The position numbers were made by a program, and so were the translations under genes. A model generated the notes under the pieces. It saw only the letters and a list, made by a program, of their open reading frames with translations. It ran no database searches and was not told the DNA's origin. From contig JAERMQ010000007.1 of assembly GCA_016844745.1 (NCBI GenBank), positions 84,340 to 148,339 of the forward strand: a stretch of 64,000 nucleotides of DNA. The letters run 5' to 3'. Shown here in pieces: positions 1 to 8,693 of the stretch. Positions within the stretch are counted from its first letter, which is position 1, and each line of letters begins with the position of its first letter. Source of the DNA: Ignavibacteria bacterium (lineage in GTDB: Bacteria; Bacteroidota; Ignavibacteria; Kapaibacteriales; UBA2268).

Positions 1-1579
1 TGAATGCTTTCAGGCTGCTTTTCAAATCATCCGGATGGGTGATATCGGTAAATTTTAATCCCAACAATTCTTGTTTTGAATATCCAAGCATTTGGGCAAA
101 GGAATTATTTGTATCTAAAAGTTTTCCATCCATTGCAGTTAGAATTATACCGGCAGGAGCATTTTCGAATAACATTCGTAATCTTTCTTCCGAATTCCGG
201 ATTTTATCCTGAATTCTCTGCTGTTCGGTTACATCCCGGAATACGAGTATTGCTCCGATTATTTTCCCATCTTTATTACGAATAGGAGCTCCGCTATCGG
301 CTATTATTCTTTCTATACCGGATTTTGATATTAATGCCGTATGGTTGGCAAGGCTGACTAAATCACCGGTTTTCAAGACCATCTCAACCGGATTGCCTAG
401 CTTTTCTCTTGTAAACTCATCAATAATATGAAAAACATCGTTAATTGGTTGTCCTTTAGCTTCGATTTCTTCCCAGCCTGTCAGTTCTTGGGCTATTTTA
501 TTCATCAATACAATATAACCGTTAATATCAGTGGCAATAACAGCATCGCCTATGCTTTGCAGAGTAACGAAAAGCCTTTCCTTTTCTTCGAATAACTCCT
601 GCCCGGCTTTTTTTCTTGCGGAAATATCGTGGGAAATTGATAGTATTACTTTTTTTCCGGTTAAATCAATTATTTTCGAATGCAATTCAACCGGAATAAT
701 CGAGCCGTCTTTGCAAATATGCTCGGTCTCGAAATGCAAAATTTCATTTTGAAGTACTCTTTCAATCCTGTCATAAATAATCCCAGAGTTCTCAGGCGTA
801 TTTATTTCACTGATATTTTTCTTCATTAATTCATCTCTTGAATAACCAAGCCGGGAATGAGCAACTTCGTTAAAATCAATATAATTCCCGTTTAAATCAA
901 TTAGGGTAATTGCATCGGAACTGGTTTCGAATATCGAGCGGAATTTCTTCTCGCTCCGGATAATATTACTTATTATAGGATTTGTTGTTTTAATAAATAA
1001 AATAATACCTATAATAAGTAAAATAATTGCTATGATGGATGTAAATAAGGCAGCTTCATAAAAAGGAGCATTAACCTCCGAGGTTTCTATTTTGGCAACG
1101 ATGCCCCATCCCAATTCTTTGATAAAAGTATAACTTACATACACTTCTTTAGATTTATAATCAATAGCTTTTTCAAAACCGGTATTGCCACTAAGTGCCT
1201 TACTCATTGGAGTTTTTAATAACCGGTTAATTTTCCTGAAACTTCCATAGCTAATAGTATCTTTGTTCTGAGCCAATAAATAGGATATTGTATCTCCGGA
1301 TTGTTTCGCAATAACAAACTCGCCTGACTCCCCGATTATTTTTATGGTTCTCTGGAATTTGGTCATCGATGCTATTATATCATTTTCTTTAAGCGAATTT
1401 TTCAAAAGGTTTTTGATTTCGGACTTCTGCATATTTACTAAATCCGAGAGCGAATCTTCAATCGTATCTATATATTTCTTATGAACGATTAACAATGATA
1501 GGGCAGTTGCAGAAATTGTCACTACTGCCAAAATAATAATCAGGATGACTACATTTTTTGTTAAAAGAACTTTTTTCAT
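1..1579 (-). CDS. Membrane sensor with Cache-like and three PAS domains, partial (C-terminus off the window)
   Basis: The reading frame opens with ATG at 1577-1579 and stays open to base 1, about 526 residues. Seen: a membrane segment at residues 6-28, an extracytoplasmic region to about 170 with a dCache-like stretch (GESGEFVIAKQSGDT), a second membrane segment at about 175-197, then three PAS modules starting near 210, 335 and 465, with signatures such as SSDAITLIDLNG, IGDAVIATDING and LFENAPAGIILTA. This is the layout of bacterial sensor histidine kinases, and less often of diguanylate cyclases. The output domain lies outside the window, so the class cannot be decided. No partner regulator is visible. 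Confident as a PAS sensor; the output is unknown. Confidence 0.88.
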   Translation of the reverse strand, partial: MKKVLLTKNVVILIIILAVVTISATALSLLIVHKKYIDTIEDSLSDLVNMQKSEIKNLLKNSLKENDIIASMTKFQRTIKIIGESGEFVIAKQSGDTISYLLAQNKDTISYGSFRKINRLLKTPMSKALSGNTGFEKAIDYKSKEVYVSYTFIKELGWGIVAKIETSEVNAPFYEAALFTSIIAIILLIIGIILFIKTTNPIISNIIRSEKKFRSIFETSSDAITLIDLNGNYIDFNEVAHSRLGYSRDELMKKNISEINTPENSGIIYDRIERVLQNEILHFETEHICKDGSIIPVELHSKIIDLTGKKVILSISHDISARKKAGQELFEEKERLFVTLQSIGDAVIATDINGYIVLMNKIAQELTGWEEIEAKGQPINDVFHIIDEFTREKLGNPVEMVLKTGDLVSLANHTALISKSGIERIIADSGAPIRNKDGKIIGAILVFRDVTEQQRIQDKIRNSEERLRMLFENAPAGIILTAMDGKLLDTNNSFAQMLGYSKQELLGLKFTDITHPDDLKSSLKAF

Positions 1580-1708
1580 AAATCAAATTTAAAAAAATTC
1601 AAAATTAATTATTCCGCAAATATCGAGCCATATACAGAATTGACATATTTAATAATAATATAGTTTGAATTGAAAGAAATTAAAATAGGTAACTACTCAG
1701 CAGGAAGG

Positions 1709-1741
1709 AATAATGAATAATGAATAATGAATAATGAATAA
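1709..1741. repeat. Heptamer tandem repeat (AATAATG)n
   Basis: The 7-base unit aataatg is repeated about four to five times in the gap between the PAS sensor and the mevalonate cluster. It is followed at 1790-1838 by a purine-only tract of A and G runs. No gene is visible here. Confidence 0.7.
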
Positions 1742-1757
1742 GAACAAAGGAATAATG

Positions 1758-1915
1758 AACAAGGATTAACGATTTAAGATTTTAGAAGAAAGTAAAAAGG
1801 GAAAGGGAAAAGGCGAAAGGGAAAAGGGGAAAAAGGAATTATATGAGTAATCACGTTCCAAAATAAATCAAAATTCATTAACGAAATCATAAATCAAAAA
1901 TCGTTAATCCTTGTT
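1758..1915. repeat. Inverted repeat, 18-bp perfect arms
   Basis: The arms are aacaaggattaacgattt at 1758-1775 and its exact reverse complement at 1898-1915, separated by 122 bp of low-complexity sequence. The element is non-coding and its role is unknown. It is one of several palindromic families in this window. Confidence 0.65.
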
Positions 1916-1965
1916 CTTAAATAATTATTTTCTTCCAATTGCTGAATAGATTCAAATTTTCCGAC

Positions 1966-2302
1966 CTCTGCGTGCTTTGCGAGAGAATTTTTCACGCAAA
2001 GCCCGCAAAGGTAAAGAACACTCTCTGCGAAATTTGCGAGAGAATTTTTTCACGCAAAGCCCGCAAAGGTAAAGAACACTCTCTGCGAACTTTGCGAGAG
2101 AATTTTTTCACGCAAAGCACGCGAAGGAAAAGAAAACTCTCCGTGCTTAGCTAGAGAATTTTTTCACGCAAAGCACGCAAAGGAGAAGAACACTCTCTGC
2201 GTGCTTTGCGAGAGAATTTTTCACGCAAAGCAGCAAAGGTAAAGAACACTCTCTGCGAACTTTGCGAGAGAATTTTATCACTCAAAGCACGCAAAGGAAA
2301 AT
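1966..2302. repeat. Tandem direct repeats of about 60 bp (cgcaaagcacgcaaagg family)
   Basis: Five to six imperfect units, each of the form gagagaattttttcacgcaa, agc(a/c)cgcaaagg, then actctctgcg. Within each unit the CGCAAAG blocks can pair with the CTTTGCG blocks, so the array could fold into hairpins. An open frame at 1939-2154 is only a translation of the repeat (it reads CERIF and ARKG over and over) and is not a gene. A degraded copy lies at 17793-17842. The rest of the gap from 1580 to 2485 shows no gene. Confidence 0.75.
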
Positions 2303-2485
2303 ATCTCTTTTGACATTGCATTATTTTATCCAGCTTATTCTATAATGCTCAAATAAAAACAAATTGGTTATTTAAACGTTTTTGACCTTTTTTAGGTTGG
2401 TTATTTTAACTAATTTAATATTTTATTATTATTTGATTTTGAAAGTTCTTATTCATAAATATAACAACACTATAAAGGAGAAATC

Positions 2486-3532
2486 ATGGTAGGAATAGTC
2501 GGATTCGGCTCTTACGTGCCAAGCTATCGAATCAAAGCACAAACAATAGCCGCACAGTGGGGCGACGATGCAGCAGCTATCGAGCGCGGCTTAATGCTCA
2601 AAGAAAAAACCGTTCCCGGACGCGATGAAGATACTATTACAATTGCAATCGCCGCCGCCAAGAACGCACTCAAACGCGCCCGAATAGACCCGAAACTAAT
2701 CGGCGCAGTTTATATCGGCTCGGAATCCCATCCTTATGCAGTTAAACCATCCGGCACAGTTTTAATTGATGCTCTCGGTATTGGTCCCGACGTTCACGTT
2801 GCTGATTTCGAATTCGCTTGCAAAGCCGGTTCGGAAGCGATGTTCGTTGCATACAGCCACGTTAAATCAGGCAATATGGATTATGCTATGGGAATAGGCG
2901 CAGATACTTCGCAAGGCGCTCCCGGTGATGCATTGGAATATTCTGCTTCCGCCGGAGGAGCAGCATTTATTTTCGGGGCAAAAGATGTTCTGGCAGACGT
3001 GAAATTCACTCATTCATATACAAGCGATACTGCAGATTTCTGGCGTCGGGAATATCAGCATTATCCCCGCCATGGCGGACGCTTTACAGGTGAGCCTGCT
3101 TACTTCAAGCATGTTCTGGGATGCGGCGAAAGGCTATTGGAGAAATCCGGAATGAAGGCACAGGACTTCGCTTTTGCTGTTTTCCACATGCCGAATGGAA
3201 AATTCCCCTTGAAAGCCGGCAATACTCTCGGCTTTACAAACGAGCAGATGGAGCAGGGCTGGGTAGTCAATTTAATGGGTAATACTTATTCAGGCTCTTC
3301 GCCAACAGGATTAGCAGCCATTTTAGACGTTGCCAAACCCGGCGATAAAATATTCATGGTTTCCTTCGGTTCCGGTGCGGGCAGTGATGGTTTCATATTC
3401 GAGGCTACTGATAAAATTACCGAAACACAGGATTTAGCGTCCAAAACACGCGACCTGCTTACAGGTAAAAAATTCTATCTCGATTACGGGCACTATGTTG
3501 CTTACAGAAGAAAAATCTTATTTAACGAGTAA
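2486..3532 (+). CDS. Archaeal-type hydroxymethylglutaryl-CoA synthase
   Basis: Condenses acetoacetyl-CoA with acetyl-CoA to HMG-CoA, the second step of the mevalonate route. The 348-residue length and the blocks GSESHPYAVKPSG (78-90), FEFACKAGSEA (108-118, nucleophile Cys112), FHMPNGKFP (233-241, His234) and GNTYSGSSPTGLAAILD followed by FGSGAGSDGF match the archaeal HMG-CoA synthase family, not the longer MvaS of Firmicutes or FabH. The start is preceded by AAAGGAG. It heads a run with an unknown gene, a thiolase and a DUF35 protein. In methanogens these three proteins form one complex that channels acetoacetyl-CoA; that the same holds here is inference. Confidence 0.93.
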   Translation: MVGIVGFGSYVPSYRIKAQTIAAQWGDDAAAIERGLMLKEKTVPGRDEDTITIAIAAAKNALKRARIDPKLIGAVYIGSESHPYAVKPSGTVLIDALGIGPDVHVADFEFACKAGSEAMFVAYSHVKSGNMDYAMGIGADTSQGAPGDALEYSASAGGAAFIFGAKDVLADVKFTHSYTSDTADFWRREYQHYPRHGGRFTGEPAYFKHVLGCGERLLEKSGMKAQDFAFAVFHMPNGKFPLKAGNTLGFTNEQMEQGWVVNLMGNTYSGSSPTGLAAILDVAKPGDKIFMVSFGSGAGSDGFIFEATDKITETQDLASKTRDLLTGKKFYLDYGHYVAYRRKILFNE

Positions 3533-3557
3533 AAGTAATTTTTTTATTGAGGACATT

Positions 3558-4616
3558 ATGGCATTATCCCCAAAAGAATTGCAAAAGAAAAAAGAAAAGC
3601 AGAAGCAGAAACAAAAGCAGAAAGTTCTTTCTTTTCATCAGAAATTTGATAATATGAATGAAGACATAGCTGATTTTCCATTTGGCGAATGTTTTATTAC
3701 TGAAAATGATGAAAATTGCGGATTAGTCAGTATTATAGTAAGCAGGAAATTAGCAAATAATAAATTATTGGTTTCAAGTTTTTTAGTTGATATATTTTGT
3801 CTTGGTGTAAAGGATTCGTATAGAAATTATTTAAATAAGTACGAATTTGAATCATTAAAAAGAAAATATACTGAATTTTTACCAATAATTCATATTACTC
3901 ATGCTTATGCTAAGAAACTTATTGAAGGAGCAATTGGATATGCTAAAGAATTAGGGTTCGAACCAGACAAGGATTATGATAAAGCAAAAATAATTTTCGA
4001 AGGTGTAAATTCTGATGAATGCATTGATGTTTTTGAATATGGATATAATGGTAAGCCTTTATATATTACCGGTGAAAATGACAGTGAATCTTTTATTCAA
4101 AATGTTTTAAATAAATTGGAATTAAAATGTGGTATAGATGGTTTCGAATTTGAAAATGATGCTGAAGATGATGAAGATTGGGAAGTAGAAGAAGAAGATG
4201 ATGAAGATGATTTCGAAGAAGATGAAATTAATCAAGCCAAAGCTTTACTCAAGTTAATTAAATTTGGTCAGAACCTAAAAAAAACATTTAAAAAGCTGGT
4301 TATGGAAGATGAAGATAAGCAGAAAGTTTTATCCAAGAAAACATTTAAAGAAATGAAGGAAGGTTTCCTTGATTCTTTATTGGAAACAAATTTTGATATT
4401 ATGAATTTAGATAATTATGCTAAAGACGATTTGAATAAATATGAAAATCAGGAATTGATGAAAATAATTACTACAATTATCACAGAATTTACATACAAAG
4501 AATTTCAGGAATTAGATATTTCAGATTTTGATTTTGAAAAAGAATTTGAAACAAATAAATATTTTCATAGACCTGAAAATGATAATAACTCTGGAAAAGT
4601 AATAAAATTTCAATAG
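3558..4616 (+). CDS. Uncharacterised acidic protein inside the mevalonate cluster
   Basis: I do not recognise the function. The chosen ATG at 3558 follows TGAGGA; an upstream in-frame start at 3495 would overlap the synthase by 38 bp. The 352-residue product has a Lys/Gln-rich N-terminus (residues 5-22), a globular region with FPFGECFI, LVDIFCLGVKDSY and LIEGAIGYAKELGFEPDKDY, a strongly acidic linker (DDEDWEVEEEDDEDDFEEDE, about residues 199-218) and a helical C-terminus. There is no signal peptide and no membrane segment. It is clearly more AT-rich than the genes on both sides, which suggests separate ancestry and insertion into the cluster. It could bind nucleic acid or a basic partner, but nothing visible proves this. 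Confidence 0.8.
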   Translation: MALSPKELQKKKEKQKQKQKQKVLSFHQKFDNMNEDIADFPFGECFITENDENCGLVSIIVSRKLANNKLLVSSFLVDIFCLGVKDSYRNYLNKYEFESLKRKYTEFLPIIHITHAYAKKLIEGAIGYAKELGFEPDKDYDKAKIIFEGVNSDECIDVFEYGYNGKPLYITGENDSESFIQNVLNKLELKCGIDGFEFENDAEDDEDWEVEEEDDEDDFEEDEINQAKALLKLIKFGQNLKKTFKKLVMEDEDKQKVLSKKTFKEMKEGFLDSLLETNFDIMNLDNYAKDDLNKYENQELMKIITTIITEFTYKEFQELDISDFDFEKEFETNKYFHRPENDNNSGKVIKFQ

Positions 4617-4682
4617 AATAATTACAAGAAGAAATTTAGAAAAATAAATTAAAATAGAATTAAAAACAAAAATGGAGAATTT

Positions 4683-5831
4683 ATGCGAGAAGTAGCAGTA
4701 ATCGGCGTCGGGATGACCCGTTTCGGTGAGCTATGGAGCCAAAGTATTCGCGATATGTTCGCGGAAGCTGCTCTTAAAGCCATGGACGATGCCGGTGTGA
4801 AAAAAATCGAATCTCTTTACGTTGGCTGCATGTCCAGTGGGCTTTATACTGCACAGGAACATCTCGGCTCTGTAATGGCAGATTATATCGGACAGAGGGG
4901 AGCTGCAGCAGTAAGAGTAGAATCTGCATGTGCATCCGGCGGGCAGGCAGTTCGGGCTGCATTTATGGAAGTCGCTTCGGGCGCCTGCGATATAGCCCTT
5001 GCCGGCGGTGTTGAAAAAATGTGGGATGCCGAAGATAGCTCAATGGTATTGGCAACCGCATCGGACCAGGAATACGAAGCATACAGCGGTGTAACATTCC
5101 CCGGTCTTTATGCAATGATGGCACGCGCATATATGGAGCGTTACGGCTTGACCCGCGAAGAGTTGGCAGCCGTTCCGGTAAAAAATCACAAGCACGCAAT
5201 TAATAATCCACATGCTCAATATCCGCAGCCTCTCACAATCGAAGGCGTATTGAAAGCATCATTGGTAGCCGACCCGCTGCGATTGATGGATTGCTCGCCG
5301 ATTTCGGACGGTGCTGCATGTGTGATTCTTTGCCCCTTAGATAAAGCCAAGCAATATACCGATAAACCAGTTAAAATTGTTGGAATCGGCTCTGCATCAG
5401 GTCCGATTGCTTTGCACGACCATGCTGATTTCACCCGTCTCGATGCAGTACGTCTTGCAGGAGAACGTGCCTATAAAATGGCAAATGTTTCGCCCAAAAA
5501 TATTTCATTCGTTGAAGTACATGATTGCTTCTCGATTGCTGAAATTATCGTTGCCGAAGAACTCGGCTTCTTCGAGTATGGCAAAGCAGGCAAAGCAATA
5601 GCTAACGGAGCAGGTACTTATGGGAACGGAGTTGTAATAAATCCGAGCGGTGGACTCAAAGCAAAGGGTCATCCGGTAGGCGCAACGGGAGTAGCCCAGG
5701 TGATTGAATGTACTTTGCAATTGCAGGGTAAAGCAGGTAAGCGCCAGGTAGAAAATGCACGCTACGGAATGGCTCAGAATATGGGTGGTTCCGGCGGAAG
5801 TTCAGTTGTACACATTTTGGAGGCACAATAA
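4683..5831 (+). CDS. Archaeal-type acetyl-CoA C-acetyltransferase (thiolase, SCP-x-like)
   Basis: Makes acetoacetyl-CoA from two acetyl-CoA. The 382 residues carry [11 protein letters not shown] (79-89, nucleophile Cys83), [11 protein letters not shown] (278-288, His280) and [16 protein letters not shown] (321-336, His330). This is the archaeal/SCP-x thiolase pattern rather than that of PhaA or FadA. A GGAG lies just upstream of the ATG. The stop and the start of the next gene overlap by one base (TAATG), which implies translational coupling to the DUF35 gene. With the synthase at 2486 and the DUF35 protein at 5831 it makes up the archaeal HMG-CoA-forming set. Confidence 0.93.
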   Translation: MREVAVIGVGMTRFGELWSQSIRDMFAEAALKAMDDAGVKKIESLYVGCMSSGLYTAQEHLGSVMADYIGQRGAAAVRVESACASGGQAVRAAFMEVASGACDIALAGGVEKMWDAEDSSMVLATASDQEYEAYSGVTFPGLYAMMARAYMERYGLTREELAAVPVKNHKHAINNPHAQYPQPLTIEGVLKASLVADPLRLMDCSPISDGAACVILCPLDKAKQYTDKPVKIVGIGSASGPIALHDHADFTRLDAVRLAGERAYKMANVSPKNISFVEVHDCFSIAEIIVAEELGFFEYGKAGKAIANGAGTYGNGVVINPSGGLKAKGHPVGATGVAQVIECTLQLQGKAGKRQVENARYGMAQNMGGSGGSSVVHILEAQ

Positions 5832-6220
5832 TGGCAATAAGTCCCAGATATACGCGGGAAATCCCGCATCGTTACAGGCTCGAAGCACAGCGCTTTTCGA
5901 GCGGATATGTTACATTGGCTAACAGGTATGTTGACCCTGAAACCGGCTCGCGCGAGTTCGAAAATATTACTTTATCAGGCAAAGGGAAAATCCTTACCTG
6001 GACGGTTATTTCAATTGCAGCCGATGCATACACACGGGAAACTCCATTCGTGATTGCAGTTATCGAAACGGAAGAAGGCGCTCGCCTGACAGCTCAGGTT
6101 GTTGATTGTATGCCTGAAGATGTTAAAACAGGAGCTTCTGTTGAACTTGTTTTCCGTAAGATAATGGAAGAAGGTGCATCAGGAATTATCAATTATGGCT
6201 ATAAAGCAATTTTAATCTGA
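5831..6220 (+). CDS. DUF35 OB-fold protein of the thiolase/HMG-CoA synthase complex, zinc-ribbon cysteines absent
   Basis: 129 residues. From about residue 45 (LSGKGKILTWTVIS, then TPFVIAVIETEEGARLTAQV, ending INYGYKAI) it follows the DUF35 OB-fold closely. The N-terminal rubredoxin-like ribbon should carry two CxxC knuckles after RYRL. Here those places read FSSG and DPETG, so none of the four zinc ligands remains; the only cysteine is in VVDCMPED. In methanogens the homologue scaffolds thiolase and synthase and binds their shared CoA site. The intact OB part and the one-base overlap with the thiolase suggest a functional subunit that has lost zinc binding, rather than a decaying gene. Confidence 0.88.
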   Translation: MAISPRYTREIPHRYRLEAQRFSSGYVTLANRYVDPETGSREFENITLSGKGKILTWTVISIAADAYTRETPFVIAVIETEEGARLTAQVVDCMPEDVKTGASVELVFRKIMEEGASGIINYGYKAILI

Positions 6221-6250
6221 TAATTCAAAGTTTCTATAATTTATAGATTT

Positions 6251-6296
6251 ACACACCCCTTAATTCCTCTCTCGAGAGGGGAATTAAGGGGTGTGT
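6251..6296. terminator. Long perfect hairpin after the mevalonate cluster
   Basis: The arms acacaccccttaattcc (6251-6267) and ggaattaaggggtgtgt (6280-6296) are exact complements, with CTCTCTCGAGAG between them. It lies 30 bp after the DUF35 stop and could end the transcript. There is no run of T after it, and a decayed relative sits at 26930-26973, so it may equally be a dispersed palindromic repeat. Confidence 0.5.
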
Positions 6297-6308
6297 TATT
6301 ATTATGGT

Positions 6309-6405
6309 AACTGTCTGAACAATGATTTATATGATTAACAAAATGATTTTCAATTTTACAAACATCTTAATCAAAAAAATCATACAAATCATAGTTCAGA
6401 CAGTT
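6309..6405. repeat. Palindromic element, TGTCTGAAC family, copy 1
   Basis: About 97 bp. It opens with aactgtctgaac and closes with gttcagacagtt. In between, the left half (atgatttatatgatt) and the right half (aatcaaaaaaatcatacaaa) are largely complementary, so the whole element folds into one long imperfect hairpin. Two more copies lie at 6920-7024 and 43363-43458. The remainder of 6221-6559 holds no gene. Confidence 0.8.
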
Positions 6406-6559
6406 TTTATTCTAACACCTCCTCCTTAAATCGGTAAGCAGACAACCAATTACTTTTTATTATTAAATGACATTTCCATATCGGTATATTAATTTGACTA
6501 TATTTTTTATACAAAATAATTTACTTTTTTTTCGTCTCTATTATTTAAAAGGAATTGAT

Positions 6560-6769
6560 ATGAAAACATATACGGCTGTAGTTGAAAAATGTAAAGATAC
6601 CAGTTATTACGTTGGTTATATTCCGGGTTTCCATGGCGCTCATTCCCAAGGTGATACAATTGAAGAATTAAGGCAAAACCTAATAGAGGTTATAGAAATG
6701 CTTCTTGAGGACGGTGAGCCGGAGTTGGAAAGTGAATTCATCGGAACTCAAAATTTAATATTTGCTTAA
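6560..6769 (+). CDS. hicB: HicB-like antitoxin
   Basis: 69 residues. The ATG at 6560 is preceded by AAAGGAATTG; the longer frame from 6467 only adds hydrophobic AT-rich sequence and is less likely. The opening MKTYTAVVEKC, then GYIPGFHGAHSQGDTIEEL and LIEVIEMLLEDGEPE, is the HicB partial RNase-H fold that neutralises HicA. The gene for its partner begins three bases downstream but is truncated. Whether HicB still has a role, for example as a repressor, cannot be seen. Confidence 0.82.
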   Translation: MKTYTAVVEKCKDTSYYVGYIPGFHGAHSQGDTIEELRQNLIEVIEMLLEDGEPELESEFIGTQNLIFA

Positions 6770-6772
6770 TTT

Positions 6773-6928
6773 ATGCCTAAATATCCGGTATTAAAGCCAG
6801 TAGAAATTTCAAAAATTCTCAAACTCTTAGACTTTGAAGAAATTCGTCAAAAAGGCTCTCATAAACAGTTCAAGCATAAAGATGGTCGAATTACAACATT
6901 ACCATACCATAAAGAAAAAATTGTCTGA
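6773..6928 (+). pseudogene. hicA: HicA mRNA interferase, 3' end cut by a palindromic element
   Basis: ATG at 6773, three bases after hicB. It encodes 51 residues: LKPVEISKILKLLDFEEIRQ, then KGSHKQFKHKDGRITTLPYH. This is the HicA double-stranded-RNA-binding-like fold with its catalytic His in GSHKQF. The normal ending after the YH block (a GKDI-type segment and last helix, about 15-25 residues) is missing. The reading frame runs into the second TGTCTGAAC element, which supplies the TGA at 6926-6928. I call it a pseudogene or truncated toxin created by the insertion. Confidence 0.8.
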
Positions 6929-7024
6929 ACCTTGATTTATTTGATTTATATGATTACCATGATGAAATACAATTTCGCAATCATCTTAATCAAAAAAATC
7001 ATACAAATCATAGTTCAGACAGTT
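6920..7024. repeat. Palindromic element, TGTCTGAAC family, copy 2 (inside hicA)
   Basis: About 105 bp, from attgtctgaac to gttcagacagtt. Its right half is nearly identical to copy 1. The left end carries the stop codon that now ends hicA. From here to 7312 there is no gene. Confidence 0.8.
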
Positions 7025-7208
7025 TTTTTAATCCATTCCCTCATCCTTAAAACCATAAGCCGGTAAATAATACATTATCGTTAGCCCCATGTATCACTTT
7101 TCAATTTAACGCTCAATTATCTTTTTCCATAAATCTTTAGGTTGAGAGATAGATTAATTAATCTTGAAAATTTCTTTATTAAAATCAATTTTGAAATTAT
7201 TTATACCG

Positions 7209-7225
7209 TTGGCATGTATTTTGTA
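7209..7225 (+). promoter_or_regulatory. Possible sigma-54-type promoter upstream of mnmE
   Basis: ttggcatgtattttgta has GG at 7211-7212 and GT ten bases further on, close to the -24/-12 pattern TGGCAC-N5-TTGC but with T in place of the conserved final C. It lies about 85 bp before the mnmE start. Weak evidence; a chance match is quite possible. Confidence 0.22.
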
Positions 7226-7312
7226 TATAAAATGATTAATTGGAATTCAAGAAATTTCAAAGAATTAATTTTTGAAATTTCATTGAACTATTATTTATAA
7301 AATATTGGTTTT

Positions 7313-8665
7313 ATGCCTGGAACAATAGTAGCTTTATCAACACCACCGGGAGTATCGGGAATAGCCGTAATCAGGATTTCCGGCGATGATGCGTTTACAA
7401 TTGTTGATAAGGTATTTTCAGGGAAAACCAAACTGAGCCCGGCTCAATCTCATACCATTCATTATGGAACAATTTACGATAATGAAACTCCGGTCGATAC
7501 TGTACTTGCAAGTGTCTTTCATTCACCGAATTCATATACGAGTGAAGATACTGTTGAAATATCCTGTCATGGCGGTTATGCGATAACCGGAGAAATAATC
7601 AGGGTATTAATTGCAAATGGAGCAGTAGCTGCCGAAGCTGGTGAATTCACAAAGCGTGCCTTCCTTAACGGTAAATTGGATTTAACGCAGGCAGAAGCTG
7701 TGGCGGATATTATTCATTCGGAATCCACGGCAGGCGCTTTAACAGCAGTCAGGCAGCTTCTCGGTGGATTTAAACGCCGATTGTCGGAACTTCGTTCACA
7801 ATTAGCCGATATAGCGGCATTACTTGAATTGGAGTTGGATTTTGCAGATGAAGATATTGAAATAACAAATAAATCATTAATAATAAAGAAAATTATGGAA
7901 GCAGAAACCTATTGTCGTTTACTTTCCGAGTCTTATCATTCGGCGGAAGTATTGAGGAACGGATATTATATTGGTTTGGCGGGGTACCCCAATTCAGGCA
8001 AGTCCACATTATTCAATTCATTGCTCGGTAAAATCAGGGCTATCGTTAGTCCGAAACCGGGTACTACACGCGATTATATCGAAGATTCACTGATTATTGG
8101 CGGTATAGTTGTCAGGTTAATTGATACTGCCGGAATCCGCAATTCGGAAGATGAAATTGAGGTTGAAGGCATTAAGCTTGCACACAGCGCACTAAAGCAA
8201 TGCAATATGATTCTAATTGTCAATGATTGCTATTCCGATATAAGGCAATCCGACATGCTATTAATGAACATTAAAGATATAAACCCGGATACAAAGGTTA
8301 TTCTGCTTCAGAATAAAATCGATAAGTTCGAAGGTACTTTTGAATCTATTGTTCCCGATGAAATCTACATTTCCGCTAAAACAGGTCTGGGGCTTGATTT
8401 ACTCAAAGAACAAATAAAAACCGAAGCTGAATCGAGCAGTGTCAGGATTAACGATGTTTTGGTTAATCAAAGGCAGGCTCGATTGTTGGGTAACGCTGCT
8501 GACTTGCTTCATACAGCCGGCGATGCGCTTAACCAAGGTGTAGAGAACGAATTAGTTTCACTCGATATTCGTAATGCGGTTGATAGCTTAGGCGAAATAA
8601 GCGGCGAGCGGTTCAGCGAAGAGGTATTGAACAATATATTCGGACGTTTTTGTATAGGGAAGTAA
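7313..8665 (+). CDS. mnmE: tRNA modification GTPase MnmE
   Basis: With MnmG it installs the (carboxymethyl)aminomethyl group at C5 of wobble uridines. The 450-residue length is normal. Seen: the N-terminal formyl-THF-binding domain (TIVALSTPPGVSGIAVIRIS, then CHGGY and GEFTKRAFLNGKLDLTQAEA), a helical domain, an embedded G domain with GYPNSGKST (224-232), GTTRDYIED, DTAGIR and NKID, and the essential C-terminal motif CIGK (447-450). All expected motifs are intact. It stands alone, with repeats on either side. Confidence 0.98.
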   Translation: MPGTIVALSTPPGVSGIAVIRISGDDAFTIVDKVFSGKTKLSPAQSHTIHYGTIYDNETPVDTVLASVFHSPNSYTSEDTVEISCHGGYAITGEIIRVLIANGAVAAEAGEFTKRAFLNGKLDLTQAEAVADIIHSESTAGALTAVRQLLGGFKRRLSELRSQLADIAALLELELDFADEDIEITNKSLIIKKIMEAETYCRLLSESYHSAEVLRNGYYIGLAGYPNSGKSTLFNSLLGKIRAIVSPKPGTTRDYIEDSLIIGGIVVRLIDTAGIRNSEDEIEVEGIKLAHSALKQCNMILIVNDCYSDIRQSDMLLMNIKDINPDTKVILLQNKIDKFEGTFESIVPDEIYISAKTGLGLDLLKEQIKTEAESSSVRINDVLVNQRQARLLGNAADLLHTAGDALNQGVENELVSLDIRNAVDSLGEISGERFSEEVLNNIFGRFCIGK

Positions 8666-8693
8666 ATATTTAAAATTTTTAAACATATAAGAA

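Noticed and set aside
1939..2154. Open frame of 71 codons
   Set aside because: It is only a translation of the tandem 60-bp repeats; no ribosome-binding site and a repetitive product.
2486..3532. FabH-like ketoacyl-ACP synthase
   Set aside because: The motifs ESHPYAVKP, FEFACKAGSEA and NTYSGSS are those of archaeal HMG-CoA synthase, and the neighbours agree.
4774..5720. Several minus- and plus-strand frames inside the thiolase gene
   Set aside because: Shadows of a conserved coding sequence; none has a start signal or recognisable product.
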